From Algoriphagus marincola DSM 16067 (lineage in GTDB: Bacteria > Bacteroidota > Bacteroidia > Cytophagales > Cyclobacteriaceae), in the NCBI RefSeq assembly GCF_000429405.1, contig NZ_AUBU01000006.1:62001-126000 (forward strand): 64,000 nucleotides of DNA, written 5' to 3'. The notes beneath the pieces were generated by a model. That model made no database searches. It had not been told where the DNA came from and saw nothing but the letters and a program-made list of their open reading frames with translations. How positions within the stretch are numbered: the first letter of the stretch is position 1; each line of letters opens with the position of its first letter. Of this stretch, positions 24,776 through 34,427 are shown in pieces. The position numbers were made by a program, and so were the translations under genes.

Positions 24776-27700
24776 TTAATTATCTATGATTACACACTTA
24801 CCTTCTTGGATATCCTGCTCTACACTCTTGAACTTCACATCTTTCTTGGTAGAACCGTCATTGTATTGAACAGTAATCCGGTCGTTTCTTCCGTAAGTTT
24901 TCTCTGACTTTCTCGGAGCAACCACCTGTGGGGCAGGTCTTCCTGCCGTGGCGGCTGCAGCAGCTGCACGATTAGCTTCCGGGTTCAAAGTACTTCCTGC
25001 TTCAGCTTTTGAGGCCTGAACGGCAGGTTCGGCAGCTCGTTGTGCTTGTGCCTGCTGTACTTGGGCAGGATCTTGCTTCGGAAGCTCCGCACGGGTCAAG
25101 AATGAAATCATATCTTCATTCAGCTTACCTATGAAACGCTTAAACATCTCAAAAGCCTCAAACTTATAGATCAATAGCGGGTCCTTTTGCTCGTAGACAG
25201 CATTTTGTACAGATTGCTTCAAATCATCCATGTCTCGAAGGTGCTCTTTCCAGTTTTGATCGATAATCGCCAAAGTCACATTTTTCTCCAGAGATCGAAT
25301 GAGATCCTGACCCTCTGTGGCGAGCATCTTTTCTAGATTGGCTACCACGCCAATTTGCTTGATGCCATCTGAAATGGGCACCATAATGTCCTTCACCGTT
25401 GCTCCTCGCTCCTCATGCACTCGACGGAGTACCGGAAGAGCAGCTTGGATGATGCGCTGATTTTTTTCCTGATAGTTTTTGAATGCCGCTTCGTAAAGCT
25501 CTTGTGTCAATACGCCAGCATCTTTGGACTTCAGATCACCCTCAGAGATTTGATAATCCAAACCTAGGGAGGTAAAGATATTCATGCGGAGGTTTTCGGC
25601 ATCATCAGTGGATTTTGCCACATCGATGATGCTTTCGGCCACATCATACATGATATTCAGAATATCCAACTCTAGACGCTCACCTTTCAAAGCATTTCGA
25701 CGGCGCTTATACACCACCTCACGTTGTGAGTTCATCACATCATCATACTCCAAAAGTCGCTTTCGTGTACCAAAGTTATTCTCCTCTACCTTTCGCTGAG
25801 CACGTTCGATAGACTTGGTAATCATGCTATGCTGAATCACTTCTCCCTCCTCTAGACCCATTCGGTCCATCAATTTGGCGATGCGGTCTGATCCAAAAAG
25901 TCGCATCAGTGAATCCTCCAAGGAGACAAAGAACTGGGAAGAACCCACATCTCCCTGACGTCCTGATCGACCTCTCAACTGACGGTCCACACGTCTAGAC
26001 TCGTGGCGCTCGGTACCTATAATGGCCAAACCTCCCGCCTGACGTGATTCTGGAGTCAACTTGATATCTGTTCCTCGACCCGCCATGTTGGTTGCGATGG
26101 TCACAGTGCCAGGCTTACCCGCCTCAGCGACGACATCTGCTTCCTTAGCATGTTGCTTCGCATTAAGGACCTGGTGTGGGATTTTTTTCAAAGTCAGCAT
26201 TCGGCTGAGCACCTCGGATATTTCTACCGAAGTCGTACCCACCAATACTGGGCGACCTTGCTTGACGAGTTCATTGATTTCTTCACCTACCGCATTGAAT
26301 TTCTCTCGAACAGTCTTGTAAACCTTATCCTGACGGTCATCTCGCTGAATGGGCTTATTAGTAGGAATCACCACCACATCCAATTTATAAATCTCCCAAA
26401 ACTCGCCCGCTTCTGTCTCAGCTGTACCAGTCATACCAGCAAGCTTGTGGTACATTCGGAAGTAGTTTTGAAGCGTAATGGTCGCATAGGTCTGCGTGGC
26501 GTCCTCTACTTTGACATTTTCCTTCGCCTCAATCGCTTGGTGAAGACCGTCTGAATAGCGTCGGCCCTCCATCACACGACCGGTTTGCTCATCGACGATT
26601 TTCACCTTTCCGTCGACAATAATGTATTCAGTATCACGCTCAAACATACAGTAAGCCTTCAAAAGCTGATTGACTGTATGAATTCGCTGTGCTTTCACAC
26701 CATAGTCTTTAATGACCTCTTCTTTTCGAACGAGTTTCTCCTTCTCATCCAGACTTTCGTCTTTTTCCAGCTCTGCAATGACCACCCCGATATCCGGCAT
26801 AATGAAGAAGTCGGCGTCTTCATTTTTAGTAGTCATCGTTTCGATACCACGGTCAGTCAGATCGACTACATTGCTTTTTTCATCAATGGTAAAAAGTAGT
26901 GGCTCATCCGCCTCAGGCATATTTCTCTTGTTGTCCTGCAGATAAAAGTTTTCGGTTTTCTGCAAAATCACACGAATTCCCGGCTCAGAAAGGTATTTGA
27001 TCAAGGGCTTGTATTTAGGCATTCCTCGATAGGCTCTAAAAAGCGCCAAACCACCTTCTTTTTCATTTCCTTCAGCAATTTGCTTTTTGGCAGTGGTCAA
27101 GAAGCCCTGAACCAACTTACGCTGCTCATCCACCAAAGTAGAAACCCGAGGTTTCATCTGATCAAATTCATGCACATCTCCTCTTGGAACTGGACCTGAG
27201 ATAATCAGCGGTGTTCTCGCATCATCAATTAATACGGAGTCAACCTCATCGACCATGGCAAAGTGATGCTTACCCTGTACCAAATCACCTGCTTCCCGAG
27301 CCATATTGTCCCGCAAGTAATCAAAGCCAAACTCATTATTCGTACCGTACACGATGTCGCATTGGTAAGCTTTTTTCCTTCCAAAAGAATTGGGCTGATA
27401 CTTATCGATACAATCCACAGAAAGACCATGGAATTCAAAAAGTGGCGCATTCCACTCGGAATCACGCTTGGCTAGGTAATCATTGACTGTGACGATGTGG
27501 ACACCTCGACCAGCTAGTGCATTTAGGTATGCGGGAAGTGTGGACACGAGGGTTTTACCTTCACCAGTCGCCATCTCGGCAATTTTTCCCTGATGCAAAA
27601 CCATACCACCAATGAGCTGTACATCGTAGTGAACCATGTCCCACACGACCTCATTGCCCGCGGCCAGCCATTTATTATGCCAAATGGCTGTATCTCCATC

Positions 27701-28156
27701 GATCTCCACATTGGGTTTGGAAGCGGCAAGCTCCTTATCGCGATTAGTCGCTTCGACTACCAGCTTTCCATTTTCTTTAAATCTTCGCGCAGTTTCCTTC
27801 ACCACGGCAAAAGCCTCAGGCATTACCTGATCCAGAATTTCCTCTAGGGCCTTATCGCGGTTTTTTTCAATTTCCTCGATTTGGGTAAAAAGCTGGTCTT
27901 TTTGATGAATAGCATCAGCAGGAAGACCTTCGATTTCTGATCGAAGCTTTTCGATTCTATCGTCAAAATCCTTCAAGTGGGCATCCACTTTAGATCTGAT
28001 TTCACCAGTCTTTGCCCGGAGTTCCTGATCACTCAATCCACTCAATGCTGCGAATGCCTGATTGATCTCTTTGACTCTAGGAAGTAACTCTTTAATATCT
28101 CGATCGGACTTGGTGCCGAATACTTTTGCTATACCTTTTGCTATAATATCTAACAT
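24776..28156 (-). CDS. secA: protein translocase ATPase SecA
   Basis: 1126 residues, longer than E. coli SecA (901) because of insertions typical of Bacteroidetes. Walker A is MATGEGKTL near residue 200, the helicase II region has GTTSVEISEVLSRML and MAGRGTDIKL, and RQLRGRSGRQGD is motif VI. The C terminus has an Ala/Gln/Pro-rich linker and ends in EQDIQEGKCVIIDN; the usual Cys-rich zinc tail is absent. SecA drives unfolded precursors through SecYEG using ATP. It is the first gene of the unit with the SPOR lipoprotein and M20 genes. Confidence 0.97.
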   Translation of the reverse strand: MLDIIAKGIAKVFGTKSDRDIKELLPRVKEINQAFAALSGLSDQELRAKTGEIRSKVDAHLKDFDDRIEKLRSEIEGLPADAIHQKDQLFTQIEEIEKNRDKALEEILDQVMPEAFAVVKETARRFKENGKLVVEATNRDKELAASKPNVEIDGDTAIWHNKWLAAGNEVVWDMVHYDVQLIGGMVLHQGKIAEMATGEGKTLVSTLPAYLNALAGRGVHIVTVNDYLAKRDSEWNAPLFEFHGLSVDCIDKYQPNSFGRKKAYQCDIVYGTNNEFGFDYLRDNMAREAGDLVQGKHHFAMVDEVDSVLIDDARTPLIISGPVPRGDVHEFDQMKPRVSTLVDEQRKLVQGFLTTAKKQIAEGNEKEGGLALFRAYRGMPKYKPLIKYLSEPGIRVILQKTENFYLQDNKRNMPEADEPLLFTIDEKSNVVDLTDRGIETMTTKNEDADFFIMPDIGVVIAELEKDESLDEKEKLVRKEEVIKDYGVKAQRIHTVNQLLKAYCMFERDTEYIIVDGKVKIVDEQTGRVMEGRRYSDGLHQAIEAKENVKVEDATQTYATITLQNYFRMYHKLAGMTGTAETEAGEFWEIYKLDVVVIPTNKPIQRDDRQDKVYKTVREKFNAVGEEINELVKQGRPVLVGTTSVEISEVLSRMLTLKKIPHQVLNAKQHAKEADVVAEAGKPGTVTIATNMAGRGTDIKLTPESRQAGGLAIIGTERHESRRVDRQLRGRSGRQGDVGSSQFFVSLEDSLMRLFGSDRIAKLMDRMGLEEGEVIQHSMITKSIERAQRKVEENNFGTRKRLLEYDDVMNSQREVVYKRRRNALKGERLELDILNIMYDVAESIIDVAKSTDDAENLRMNIFTSLGLDYQISEGDLKSKDAGVLTQELYEAAFKNYQEKNQRIIQAALPVLRRVHEERGATVKDIMVPISDGIKQIGVVANLEKMLATEGQDLIRSLEKNVTLAIIDQNWKEHLRDMDDLKQSVQNAVYEQKDPLLIYKFEAFEMFKRFIGKLNEDMISFLTRAELPKQDPAQVQQAQAQRAAEPAVQASKAEAGSTLNPEANRAAAAAATAGRPAPQVVAPRKSEKTYGRNDRITVQYNDGSTKKDVKFKSVEQDIQEGKCVIIDN

Positions 28157-28253
28157 CTCTATCTGTCTTGTGCTAAATGCGGCCTAAAATTAAGCCCTTT
28201 TTATTAGAATTGATAATTGACTTTGGGAAGGGTTGATCATGGGTTTAAGTGAT

Positions 28254-29027
28254 CTATAGTTTAATTTCTCCACTAAAAACCCGCTCTGCAGGACCGATTA
28301 ACCAAATGTTTTGGTACCCAACACCGGGGGCTTTCTCAAATCGTACGGCCAATTCCCCTCCTAGGGTTTGAATCTGAATGGTAGCTGCCTCTCGATCTGC
28401 AGCAAAAGCCAAGGCAGCTGCAGTCACTCCTGTACCACAAGAAAGGGTTTCATTCTCTACCCCACGCTCATAAGTACGTACGAAAATTCGTTCCTCGGAC
28501 TGTTTCTGGATAAAGTTTACATTCGTGCCGGCAGGCTGGTATTGCTCCGAGTATCGAACTTCTTTCCCTTGCTCGAAAACAGGATAAGAATCAATCTCCT
28601 CGACCATCCGAATGTGATGAGGCGAACCTGTATTCACAAAAAAATCTCCTTCCAAAACATCAATGGATGAGACATCTCCCATTTTTAGCTCCACAATGGA
28701 ATCCGAAAGTAGCGCCTCGTGTGGCCCGTCAATAGCCAAGAACTTGGTTTTTTCAGATACTATCCCCAACTGTCCGGCAAAAGCTACTGCACAGCGCGCC
28801 CCATTGCCACACATACTTTGACTACCATCAGAATTGAAATAAACCATTTCAAAGTCATAGTCCTTGTGGTTTCGGATGGCAATCAATCCATCTGCACCAA
28901 TTCCAAATTTGCGATCGCACAGGCGTTTCACCCAGGAAATGTCACTCAGATCTAAAACCTCATCCCGATCATCGATCATGACAAAGTCGTTTCCTGTCCC
29001 TTGATATTTATAGAAAGAAATATTCAT
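28254..29027 (-). CDS. dapF: diaminopimelate epimerase DapF
   Basis: 257 residues. The start FYKYQGTGNDFVMID and the two catalytic cysteines (SMCGNGARC and LSCGTGVTAAAL) are diagnostic. The enzyme converts LL- to meso-diaminopimelate for lysine and peptidoglycan. Same strand as secA, 97 bases upstream of it; co-transcription is possible. Confidence 0.96.
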   Translation of the reverse strand: MNISFYKYQGTGNDFVMIDDRDEVLDLSDISWVKRLCDRKFGIGADGLIAIRNHKDYDFEMVYFNSDGSQSMCGNGARCAVAFAGQLGIVSEKTKFLAIDGPHEALLSDSIVELKMGDVSSIDVLEGDFFVNTGSPHHIRMVEEIDSYPVFEQGKEVRYSEQYQPAGTNVNFIQKQSEERIFVRTYERGVENETLSCGTGVTAAALAFAADREAATIQIQTLGGELAVRFEKAPGVGYQNIWLIGPAERVFSGEIKL

Positions 29028-29198
29028 AGAAATTCTAAAGAAAATTCCTGATTCAAAAACTTCTCCATAGCCTGTTCAGCTTAAAAACTTTAACATCTTG
29101 TCACTGTTTCAGACTATATGTCCGATTATGGTTCCAATTTCGTCAGATAATCCCTAATTTTAGTTATTCATTAGCAACTCTTAATCAAAAATATAACC

Positions 29199-29954
29199 AT
29201 GGATAAGATGAACTTCAATCTCTCTAGAAGAGCTTTTTTAGCAAATACAAGTAAAACCGGGCTAGCCCTTTCATTGGGAGGCACAGCGATTCTCAGCGCC
29301 TGCTCCGGAGACGTGAAAGGAGATGCACAATCTGTATTGGCCACTAGCATGACCCAGACTCCGCTATCATTTGATTTTTCCGCTCTCGAACCACACATCG
29401 ACGCGATGACCATGGAGATTCACTTTACCAAGCATGCTGCAGGCTACGCCAAAAACCTAAACGATGCCATGGGTGAAGAGCAAGTTGACTCCAGTCGCTC
29501 GTTGGAAGATATCTTGGGAAATATTTCCAAGTTTTCCACCAAAATGAGAAACAATGGAGGGGGACATTATAATCATGAGCTGTTTTGGAAAGTCATGACT
29601 CCTGATGCGGCAGAGCGACCTGAAGGCGACCTCGCTGAGGCAATCAATAGCTCTTTTGGAAGCTTTGAAGAATTTGCTTCTCAATTTGAAACTGCAGCAA
29701 AAACCCGCTTTGGCTCAGGCTGGGCTTGGCTCGTCGTAGGGGAAGACAAAAAACTCGCCGTGGGATCTACCCCAAATCAGGATAATCCTCTGATGGATAT
29801 TTCTGATTTCAAAGGAACCCCTCTTTTGGGAATCGATGTATGGGAACATGCCTATTACCTCAACTATCAGAACAGAAGACCGGATTATGTAACAGCTTTC
29901 TGGAATGTAATCAACTGGAATACAGTGAGCGACCGGTATATGGCTGCTCTTTAA
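29199..29954 (+). CDS. exported iron/manganese superoxide dismutase
   Basis: 251 residues. The last 200 are a classic Fe/Mn superoxide dismutase: metal ligands in [29 protein letters not shown] and [20 protein letters not shown]. The first 50 are an export signal: S9-R10-R11-A-F-L resembles a twin-arginine motif, and LSAC with C35 looks like a lipobox. The protein is therefore probably a Tat-exported, membrane-anchored dismutase acting outside the cytoplasm. Fe versus Mn preference cannot be decided. M4 could also be the start. The gene ends at a terminator. Confidence 0.9.
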   Translation: MDKMNFNLSRRAFLANTSKTGLALSLGGTAILSACSGDVKGDAQSVLATSMTQTPLSFDFSALEPHIDAMTMEIHFTKHAAGYAKNLNDAMGEEQVDSSRSLEDILGNISKFSTKMRNNGGGHYNHELFWKVMTPDAAERPEGDLAEAINSSFGSFEEFASQFETAAKTRFGSGWAWLVVGEDKKLAVGSTPNQDNPLMDISDFKGTPLLGIDVWEHAYYLNYQNRRPDYVTAFWNVINWNTVSDRYMAAL

Positions 29955-29976
29955 GCTGGAAAAAGCACCTAGGAAA

Positions 29977-29998
29977 AGGCCGGTTTTCCGGTCTTTTT
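29977..29998 (+). terminator. terminator after the superoxide dismutase gene
   Basis: AGGCCGG (29977-29983), loop TTTT, CCGGTCT (29988-29994) with one G-U pair, then a T-run. Confidence 0.75.
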
Positions 29999-30031
29999 CA
30001 TTTATTTCAAAACTCAAATCAACCTTAAATC

Positions 30032-30511
30032 ATGCAAGACCCTAAGTCCCTTACTTCAGTTGCCCTTTTTCATCAGACATTCAAGCACCCGGTGCTACCT
30101 GAGCCTACGATTCCCTCTGAGACTCGATGCAATCTCCGGGTTTCCCTTTTGTCCGAAGAGCTAAAAGAGCTGGAAGAGGCGATTGAAAACAAAGACTTGG
30201 TCGAAATCGCCGATGCGCTTTGTGATTTACAGTACGTACTCTCCGGAGCCATATTGGAATTTGGCTTGGGAGAAAAGTTCAAGTCCCTTTTCGATGAAGT
30301 ACAGCGCTCCAACATGAGCAAAGCCTGCAAAACCGAAGAGGAAGCCAAAGCCACAGTGGCACACTATGAAGCAAAAGGCACCCCCTGCTTTTATGAAAAA
30401 GAGGGGGACCTATATCTGGTTTTTAGAGAAGGGGATCACAAGACCTTAAAGTCGGTAAACTATTCACCGGCGGATTTGAAGGGGATATTGGAGACTAATT
30501 CCGAAAGTTGA
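30032..30511 (+). CDS. MazG-like nucleotide pyrophosphohydrolase
   Basis: 159 residues, all-alpha. LLSEELKELEEAIENKDLVEIADALCDLQYVLSGA holds the EExxE-(n)-ExxD magnesium-binding pattern of the MazG/PRA-PH superfamily. Such enzymes cleave NTPs or phosphoribosyl-ATP to monophosphate and pyrophosphate, often as house-cleaning. The C-terminal part (KGTPCFYEKEGDLYLVFREGDHKTLKSVNYSPADL) is a Bacteroidetes-type extension. The substrate is unknown. Confidence 0.82.
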   Translation: MQDPKSLTSVALFHQTFKHPVLPEPTIPSETRCNLRVSLLSEELKELEEAIENKDLVEIADALCDLQYVLSGAILEFGLGEKFKSLFDEVQRSNMSKACKTEEEAKATVAHYEAKGTPCFYEKEGDLYLVFREGDHKTLKSVNYSPADLKGILETNSES

Positions 30512-30527
30512 ATAGTTCATAGGCACC

Positions 30528-31706
30528 TCATCTCCAAAGCAGATTGAGCCCAAAAGCAAACTGGAAGGTATCATCGGCGAAAATGGCCGGATGGGTGTAT
30601 ATTTCTTCATTCAGGGAGGTAATCTGCTTGCCGGTGACCAGATTGACTTCTATATCAAATGGCATTTTTCCATCCGTGAGCTGGTAGGTTGGAATCAGGG
30701 TACCATAGCCCCAAGAAAATCCAGCTCGATTACCGGTGACCCAGATATCCCCATCGGATTGAATACCCGAGGGACCTTTTTCGGTGAAATATCCAATCCT
30801 AAAGGCCAGTCTTTCGAAAAACCAAGCCTCGGCACCGACGCCAAAAGCGGTACTAAGCTCATGATCAGTATTATTTTCAGGGCCTCCCGGAAGGTAATCC
30901 TGAAATTGAAGATCGAGTCGAAGGTCTACTGCCTGAGCCCCTTCTCTAAAGTATGCCTTGCCAGAAGTAAGACCAGAACTAAGAGGAAGCTGGAAAGAGT
31001 ACCCTGTACCCAGTCTGAGGATAATGGGCAAATAACTGATGGACATCCAGTCCTGATATTCCTGATTGGTCTCACCATTGAAGAGGAAATTAGAGAGTGA
31101 TAAGGCCCCAAAAAACTGCTGATTTCGGATCTTTTCAGACTTGAAAAAATTTACCCCTTTTTGGTATTGAGCCCCAAGACTTGGGATAAAGTCGGAATTG
31201 GTCTTTTCTCCATTTACTGCATTTTCCTGCATCATATTGGCACTGAGGCCGACCTGAAGGCCCTCCATAAGCTCATATGCAGCCAAAATGGAAATAGCCC
31301 GCTGAGAGAAGAAATCGGTGTCAAATGTTCCACCACCGATAATAGTCGTCCAAACGGGATCGGGATTCTGATAGCTGAAATAGGAAAGACCGACGGAGAT
31401 TTTTTCTTTCAGCCTTACCGCCCCTCCTACGAAATAATATCTGGAATTTGGTCGATAAGAATGGCCGTTGGCATAGTTAGCGTAGGCCTGAATGGGGGTC
31501 TTTGAACTCCCGATGGCTGCAGGATTATAAAAGGAATTTTCGATTCCGGCTCTGGTCAGCGTAGTGAAGCCCATCCCCTGGGCTCGGGCACTGGTGGATT
31601 GATTGTTGTACAACCCAAAATAACCGGGAGGATAATAGTAGGTGGTTTGTGAAAAAACAGGATAGGACAAATAAAGCCCAAAGAGTAGAAAGAATAGCTT
31701 TTTCAT
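30528..31706 (-). CDS. PorV/PorQ-like outer membrane protein of the ECF regulon
   Basis: 392 residues from the ATG at 31706 (MKKLFFLLFG, signal peptide ending PVFSQ). An upstream in-frame ATG at 31736 lies inside the promoter and shared leader and is rejected. The mature start GLYNNQSTSARAQGMGFTTLTRAGIENSFYNPAAIG is the pattern of PorV/PorQ/UPF0164 barrels, where the NPA turn follows the first hairpin; barrel strands follow to the end (FAFGLNLLWR). PorV proteins work in type IX secretion as shuttles for surface proteins; whether this paralogue does is unknown. It is preceded by the GATGAC/CGATGA promoter shared with three neighbours. Confidence 0.7.
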   Translation of the reverse strand: MKKLFFLLFGLYLSYPVFSQTTYYYPPGYFGLYNNQSTSARAQGMGFTTLTRAGIENSFYNPAAIGSSKTPIQAYANYANGHSYRPNSRYYFVGGAVRLKEKISVGLSYFSYQNPDPVWTTIIGGGTFDTDFFSQRAISILAAYELMEGLQVGLSANMMQENAVNGEKTNSDFIPSLGAQYQKGVNFFKSEKIRNQQFFGALSLSNFLFNGETNQEYQDWMSISYLPIILRLGTGYSFQLPLSSGLTSGKAYFREGAQAVDLRLDLQFQDYLPGGPENNTDHELSTAFGVGAEAWFFERLAFRIGYFTEKGPSGIQSDGDIWVTGNRAGFSWGYGTLIPTYQLTDGKMPFDIEVNLVTGKQITSLNEEIYTHPAIFADDTFQFAFGLNLLWR

Positions 31707-31738
31707 AGACAAGTAAGTAGTGGTTTGCTTACTCATCG
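31707..31738 (-). repeat. 32-bp leader repeat, copy 1
   Basis: Identical over 32 bases to 34361-34392. It runs from the CGATGA block of the promoter to the start codon and contains AGTAAG and CTTACT as arms of a small hairpin with a 10-base loop. Confidence 0.9.
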
Positions 31739-31763
31739 TGGGGAATTGAAAAAAGTCATCAAA
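31733..31763 (-). promoter_or_regulatory. ECF-type promoter A
   Basis: On the minus strand TTTGATGACTTTTT (GATGAC at 31760-31755), 16 bases, then CGATGA (31738-31733), 27 bases before the ATG. The same two blocks occur before three other genes in this cluster. Confidence 0.75.
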
Positions 31764-31775
31764 GAATTTTTATAA

Positions 31776-31822
31776 AAAAGTCATTGGTGGAGAAAGGACT
31801 TACTTTATCACCAATGACTTTT
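31776..31822 (-). terminator. long-stem terminator after the large lipoprotein gene
   Basis: AAAAGTCATTGGTG (31776-31789) and CACCAATGACTTTT (31809-31822) are perfect 14-bp inverted arms with a 19-base loop; on the minus strand a T-run follows. It insulates the lipoprotein gene from promoter A. Confidence 0.85.
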
Positions 31823-31845
31823 CTACGTTCTGTGGCTATGCATTC

Positions 31846-34359
31846 TTAGCCGGGATCTTTCAACCGGATGACGACTTGAGCTTTGCCCACAAATTTAGAA
31901 TTCACCTCTGCCGCAATTGCCGCACAATTGGGAGGTCCTAAATTTACAGGTCGGCTTTGGGTTTTGAAGGCTACGATGAAAGCCCTGTACTTTCCGTCTT
32001 CCTCTGGAGTTTTATTGGCACTCCAACTAGCTGTTTGGCCCAGAAAATTACCTCCTGGAGTCAAGTCTATGATTTTGGCTGTGTAGGAAATTGCATTTGG
32101 TTCGGGCTCCACCAGAAACTGTAACCTTGACCCACAGGTATAGAATTTATCCGAGTTGTTTTGGAAACTGGTGAGCGAAAGGTCTACTGTAATGATTTTG
32201 ATATTATCTGAATTGTCAATCTCGATATCCAAGGTCAATTCCTCGTAAAGAAAATACTCTCCATCTACTGCTGATTTCTCATAAATTCTCGCCTTGACCG
32301 TCTCCCTTCCTTTTTCTGTGTCCTCATCTGTCACTAAATAATTGATCCAGTTTTCATCGTAGGTGGTGATGACGGTCCCATTTTCTGCAAATTTCACTAA
32401 GCGCCCGTGTTTACCCTCGGTCGTCCACACCACCTTTTTACCTGTGAAATCTGCATCTCGTTGATTCACTGGCTCGATATAGAGTTTGGCTGTATTTATC
32501 TGATCTTCCTTGCCGGAAAGTACTAGACCTCCAGGTTTCAGGATATAGGTGCTCTTTTTCAGATTGAGGACAGTAGTGTCCCTACCTATGAGCTGATTTT
32601 TGTAATAAGCCTCCACATAGACGTATTCGAAGTTGTTTTCTTCAGGGAGATCTGAGGCGCTGGTCTCGGAGTAATAAGTGATTTCTTTGTCCGAACTGTC
32701 AAATGACTTGCCCTTGTTACCTTTTTTGTCCTGGATGTAGCCGTATTTTCCAGAAGTGCTCCATTTGAAATAGGGGAAATTATCGCCCCCTTCTTCTTCT
32801 AAATTTTTTATTTCGGCTTTGATCTCTTTGTTACCTCGGCTGGAAACCGTTGCCTCTGCGGGAAGCAGACTGACTTTGGCAGAGCGGGCTGTGACTGTCC
32901 ATTCCTCAAACTGACGGGAATTTCTAAAATCCAGGCCAATTCGAAGAAAATCTCCTGCCAAAAGGGCCGAATTCAAAACTTTAAGGACTCTTCCTGCACT
33001 TTCAAAAACCTCATCATATTTACTGGCGTCTACTTTGGGAAAATCCTTCACGTAGTCTTTTCCAAATTCAGTCATGATGTCAAAGCCTGTGAAAGCCAAC
33101 TCCTTAAAACTAGATTCAATTAGGCCTGTTTCCACTTTTTCGATTCCTTTTTTCAAGGCAGCAGCATATTGACCTTTTTTTATTTCCTCATAAACATCGG
33201 GGCTAGCCTTTAAAAACAATTCAGTCTTTTCGATAAAAGCCTCAACTCTCCCATTCTTAATATCAATCCCACCTTCTTTTAGATCTCCCTTGTACCCAAA
33301 AATCTCCATGATGAGCGGGAACATAAAATCAATGGCAAAAGTCTCCACTTCCAGCCGGGTCAATTTGAGGAACTCTGCTTCGGTTTTTGGATTGGTCGAG
33401 CTTATTCCTGGGCCTACGATATGCAGCTTATACTCAGCCTCACTTTCCTTATCTTCCAAAGGCAAGGATGCTGGACCACTTGTTTTCGCTGCTATTTCCG
33501 ATTGTGTATTTTCCACCAGGCTGCCCAATATCCCTGTTAAAGAATTGGCAGCTGAGGCTGGGTCAATGGGAAAATCCTCCTTGGCTGGTGTACTGCCTCC
33601 TAAATTGGTTATAAGAGTTGTTTTCACCCCGGATTCATCCTTTGAAGATACTTTGTACAGGAAAGCATGCGCTCTTCTTCGATAGGAATTGGTAACGGAA
33701 ATTTTTCCTAGGTCGCTTTCAAAAACCTGAATACCGCTTTTGATATCTGCCGCATCTACTTGAATATCGGATACTTTGGCTCGGATATCCAATTCATTGG
33801 GTTCGGGCATGATTTGCTTTAATACTTCCTTCAATGGCTCAACAAAAATCCCCTTGGAAAGTATGAGTGGATCTTGCTTCCATAATCCTTCAAATTCTTC
33901 TCTCCAGGAAACTGTGGGAGAAATTTCATCTATTTTGGCAAAGAAACTTGGGGCATTTTGTCCGGGAATTAACCATAAGCGGCTTCCTTGATACAATAAC
34001 ACATCCGCTGTGGTCTGAGGAGACAGTTTATTTTGATCACTCGAAAGGTACCCCATCAGAACTATTTCCCCATTTTTATCCAAAAGAAAGGTAACACTGC
34101 CTTCGCCGGGAGTTGCTATTGCTTTTACCTTTCCCTCACTTCCAACAGGGAATCTTTCTCCAAATGAAAGCAATTCCGCCCCAGTTAGGTCCAAAGAGCT
34201 TCCCTCGGGCAAGACAATCTGAACATCTTGAGTTTGATAATTTACGGGCGGGTTTTCTCCTACAGGGGGAGTGGTCGGATCGGTAGGATTTGCTGGCTCG
34301 GTGTCTTCCTGACAAGAAATAGTCAAGGTCACCAAAAAGAGGAAAAGTAACTTTTTCAT
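31846..34359 (-). CDS. large lipoprotein of the ECF regulon, unknown function
   Basis: 837 residues. MKKLLFLFLVTLTISC is a lipoprotein signal (C16), followed by a Pro/Thr/Asp-rich linker (EPANPTDPTTPPVGENPP). Nothing in the body is recognised with confidence. Visible parts are an N-terminal stretch with VQIVLPEGSSLDLTGAELLSFG, a helical middle (about 330-450), and a C-terminal third with beta-sandwich-like, Ig-type segments (KVSLLPAEATVSSRGNKEIKAEIKN, TYILKPGGLVLSGKEDQINTAKLYIEP). The acidic residues after the cysteine fit surface display in Bacteroidetes. It is preceded by promoter B and shares its leader with the PorV-like gene, so both are likely expressed under the same condition. Confidence 0.7.
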   Translation of the reverse strand: MKKLLFLFLVTLTISCQEDTEPANPTDPTTPPVGENPPVNYQTQDVQIVLPEGSSLDLTGAELLSFGERFPVGSEGKVKAIATPGEGSVTFLLDKNGEIVLMGYLSSDQNKLSPQTTADVLLYQGSRLWLIPGQNAPSFFAKIDEISPTVSWREEFEGLWKQDPLILSKGIFVEPLKEVLKQIMPEPNELDIRAKVSDIQVDAADIKSGIQVFESDLGKISVTNSYRRRAHAFLYKVSSKDESGVKTTLITNLGGSTPAKEDFPIDPASAANSLTGILGSLVENTQSEIAAKTSGPASLPLEDKESEAEYKLHIVGPGISSTNPKTEAEFLKLTRLEVETFAIDFMFPLIMEIFGYKGDLKEGGIDIKNGRVEAFIEKTELFLKASPDVYEEIKKGQYAAALKKGIEKVETGLIESSFKELAFTGFDIMTEFGKDYVKDFPKVDASKYDEVFESAGRVLKVLNSALLAGDFLRIGLDFRNSRQFEEWTVTARSAKVSLLPAEATVSSRGNKEIKAEIKNLEEEGGDNFPYFKWSTSGKYGYIQDKKGNKGKSFDSSDKEITYYSETSASDLPEENNFEYVYVEAYYKNQLIGRDTTVLNLKKSTYILKPGGLVLSGKEDQINTAKLYIEPVNQRDADFTGKKVVWTTEGKHGRLVKFAENGTVITTYDENWINYLVTDEDTEKGRETVKARIYEKSAVDGEYFLYEELTLDIEIDNSDNIKIITVDLSLTSFQNNSDKFYTCGSRLQFLVEPEPNAISYTAKIIDLTPGGNFLGQTASWSANKTPEEDGKYRAFIVAFKTQSRPVNLGPPNCAAIAAEVNSKFVGKAQVVIRLKDPG

Positions 34360-34360
34360 A

Positions 34361-34392
34361 AGACAAGTAAGTAGTGGTTTGCTTACTCATCG
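34361..34392 (-). repeat. 32-bp leader repeat, copy 2
   Basis: Exact copy of 31707-31738, again ending right at the ATG of a gene that begins MKKL. Identity stops at the coding sequence, where the two genes differ. Confidence 0.9.
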
Positions 34393-34416
34393 GATGGTCT
34401 TCAAATAGTCATCAAA
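34387..34416 (-). promoter_or_regulatory. ECF-type promoter B
   Basis: Minus strand TTTGATGACTATTT (GATGAC at 34413-34408), 15 bases, then CGATGA (34392-34387), 28 bases before the ATG of the 837-residue lipoprotein. Confidence 0.72.
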
Positions 34417-34427
34417 AATGCTAAAGA

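Noticed and set aside
27211..27847. Several open frames of 60-90 codons opposite secA
   Set aside because: Shadows of the secA coding sequence, which is intact over its full length.
31707..31736. N-terminal extension MSKQTTTYLS of the PorV-like protein
   Set aside because: The same bases occur before the lipoprotein gene in another frame context, overlap the promoter -10 block, and precede a good signal peptide start.
34136..34390. Frame of 84 codons starting in the leader of the large lipoprotein
   Set aside because: Out-of-frame shadow of the lipoprotein gene that merely begins in the shared leader.
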